Source of the DNA: Thermoplasmata archaeon
Lineage (GTDB): Archaea; Thermoplasmatota; Thermoplasmata; Thermoplasmatales; Thermoplasmataceae
Reading direction: 5' to 3'
Length of the DNA: 12,564 bases
Assembly (NCBI GenBank): GCA_021806355.1
Contig: JAJZXT010000200.1
Location: 1 to 12,564 of the forward strand
The notes under the pieces are model-generated. The model made no database searches, was not told where the DNA came from, and saw nothing but the letters and a program-made list of their open reading frames with translations. Below, piece after piece: positions 12,433-12,564 of the stretch (positions are counted from its first letter, which is position 1; each line of letters opens with the position of its first letter). The translations under genes and the position numbers were made by a program.

Positions 12433-12564
12433 ATCCCAAGATACGCGATATACTGCTTAAAAGCCCCAGCGGAAAAGCAGAGGAATGGCTCTCTAAACAG
12501 AAAGATATTGAATGGGCAAATGGCACCAATCCGAGACAATCGAAAGATTCTTTGCTGAAAGATA
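12429..12564 (+). CDS. N-terminal fragment of the next dsr operon gene, possibly dsrK
   Basis: An open frame from the ATG at 12429 to the window edge, 45 codons and one base. It starts MNPKIRDILLKSPSGKAEEW and continues with a hydrophilic, Lys- and Asn-rich stretch; no Cys motif is reached. It overlaps the dsrM-like stop by 4 nt (ATGA) and has a GGGTGA Shine-Dalgarno site, so it is co-transcribed and translationally coupled. In known dsr operons the gene after dsrM is dsrK, an HdrD-like protein with two [4Fe-4S] ferredoxin motifs and CCG domains that reduces the DsrC trisulfide. That identity is inferred from gene order only; the visible residues neither prove nor exclude it. Confidence 0.55.
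   Translation, partial: MNPKIRDILLKSPSGKAEEWLSKQKDIEWANGTNPRQSKDSLLKD

Noticed and set aside
1..12564. CRISPR arrays, insertion sequences or long direct repeats
   Set aside because: No regularly spaced repeats, intact transposase genes or terminal inverted repeats were seen on reading through the window.

Overview
The window looks like chromosomal DNA of a thermoacidophilic archaeon of the Thermoplasmata (Thermoplasmatales or a close relative). The evidence is the gene set: a thermosome N-terminus starting MIGGQPIFILKEG, clamp-loader subunit RfcL, ribosomal protein L15e, a Pop5-like RNase P subunit, a class II tRNA-Ser(UGA) without encoded CCA, and a DUF1805 protein. Several genes also have an AT-rich TATA-like box about 22-27 nt before the start codon, as expected for leaderless archaeal transcripts. 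Genus or species cannot be assigned from the sequence alone.

Layout. Positions 1-47 (minus) hold the first codons of a thermosome subunit. Then come DUF1805 (182-469, +), a Nudix hydrolase (653-1189, +) and, convergent and sharing a CTAG stop, an HddA-like GHMP kinase (1186-2181, -). From 2297 to 4707 there is an information-processing block: rfcL (+), rnp2/Pop5-like (-), rpl15e (+) and tRNA-Ser (+). A GltD-like flavoprotein with an N-terminal Fe-S domain occupies 4897-6351 (-). A minus-strand group follows: DUF1634 membrane protein (6456-6872), TauE/SafE permease (6856-7836) and an unrecognised 128-aa protein (7894-8280). After a 475-bp gap, a plus-strand dissimilatory sulfite reductase operon begins at 8756 and runs off the window.

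The dsr operon is the main content. Its order is dsrC, a 100-aa protein with two CxxC pairs, dsrA, dsrB, a NarI/DsrM-type di-heme b membrane subunit, and the start of a further gene in the position usual for dsrK. The genes from the small Cys-rich protein onward are packed by 4-nt ATGA/GTGA overlaps or short gaps. Most carry clear GGTGA-type Shine-Dalgarno motifs, in contrast to the leaderless genes elsewhere. DsrC has both redox-active C-terminal cysteines, so it is a true DsrC and not just TusE-like. Together with DsrAB and DsrM(K), this predicts quinol-linked sulfite reduction via a DsrC trisulfide, or the reverse reaction. No dsrD, dsrEFH, dsrL, sat or apr is visible here, so neither sulfate use nor direction can be settled from the window. 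The neighbouring SafE-type permease is a plausible sulfite or organosulfonate transporter working with the pathway.

Three points deserve a second look: a sulfite respiration operon beside Thermoplasmata housekeeping genes; the uncharacterised CPxCG/CPxC protein embedded between dsrC and dsrA; and a DsrB whose siroheme-cluster cysteines follow the CX5C/CX3C pattern typical of DsrA and not the usual DsrB arrangement.
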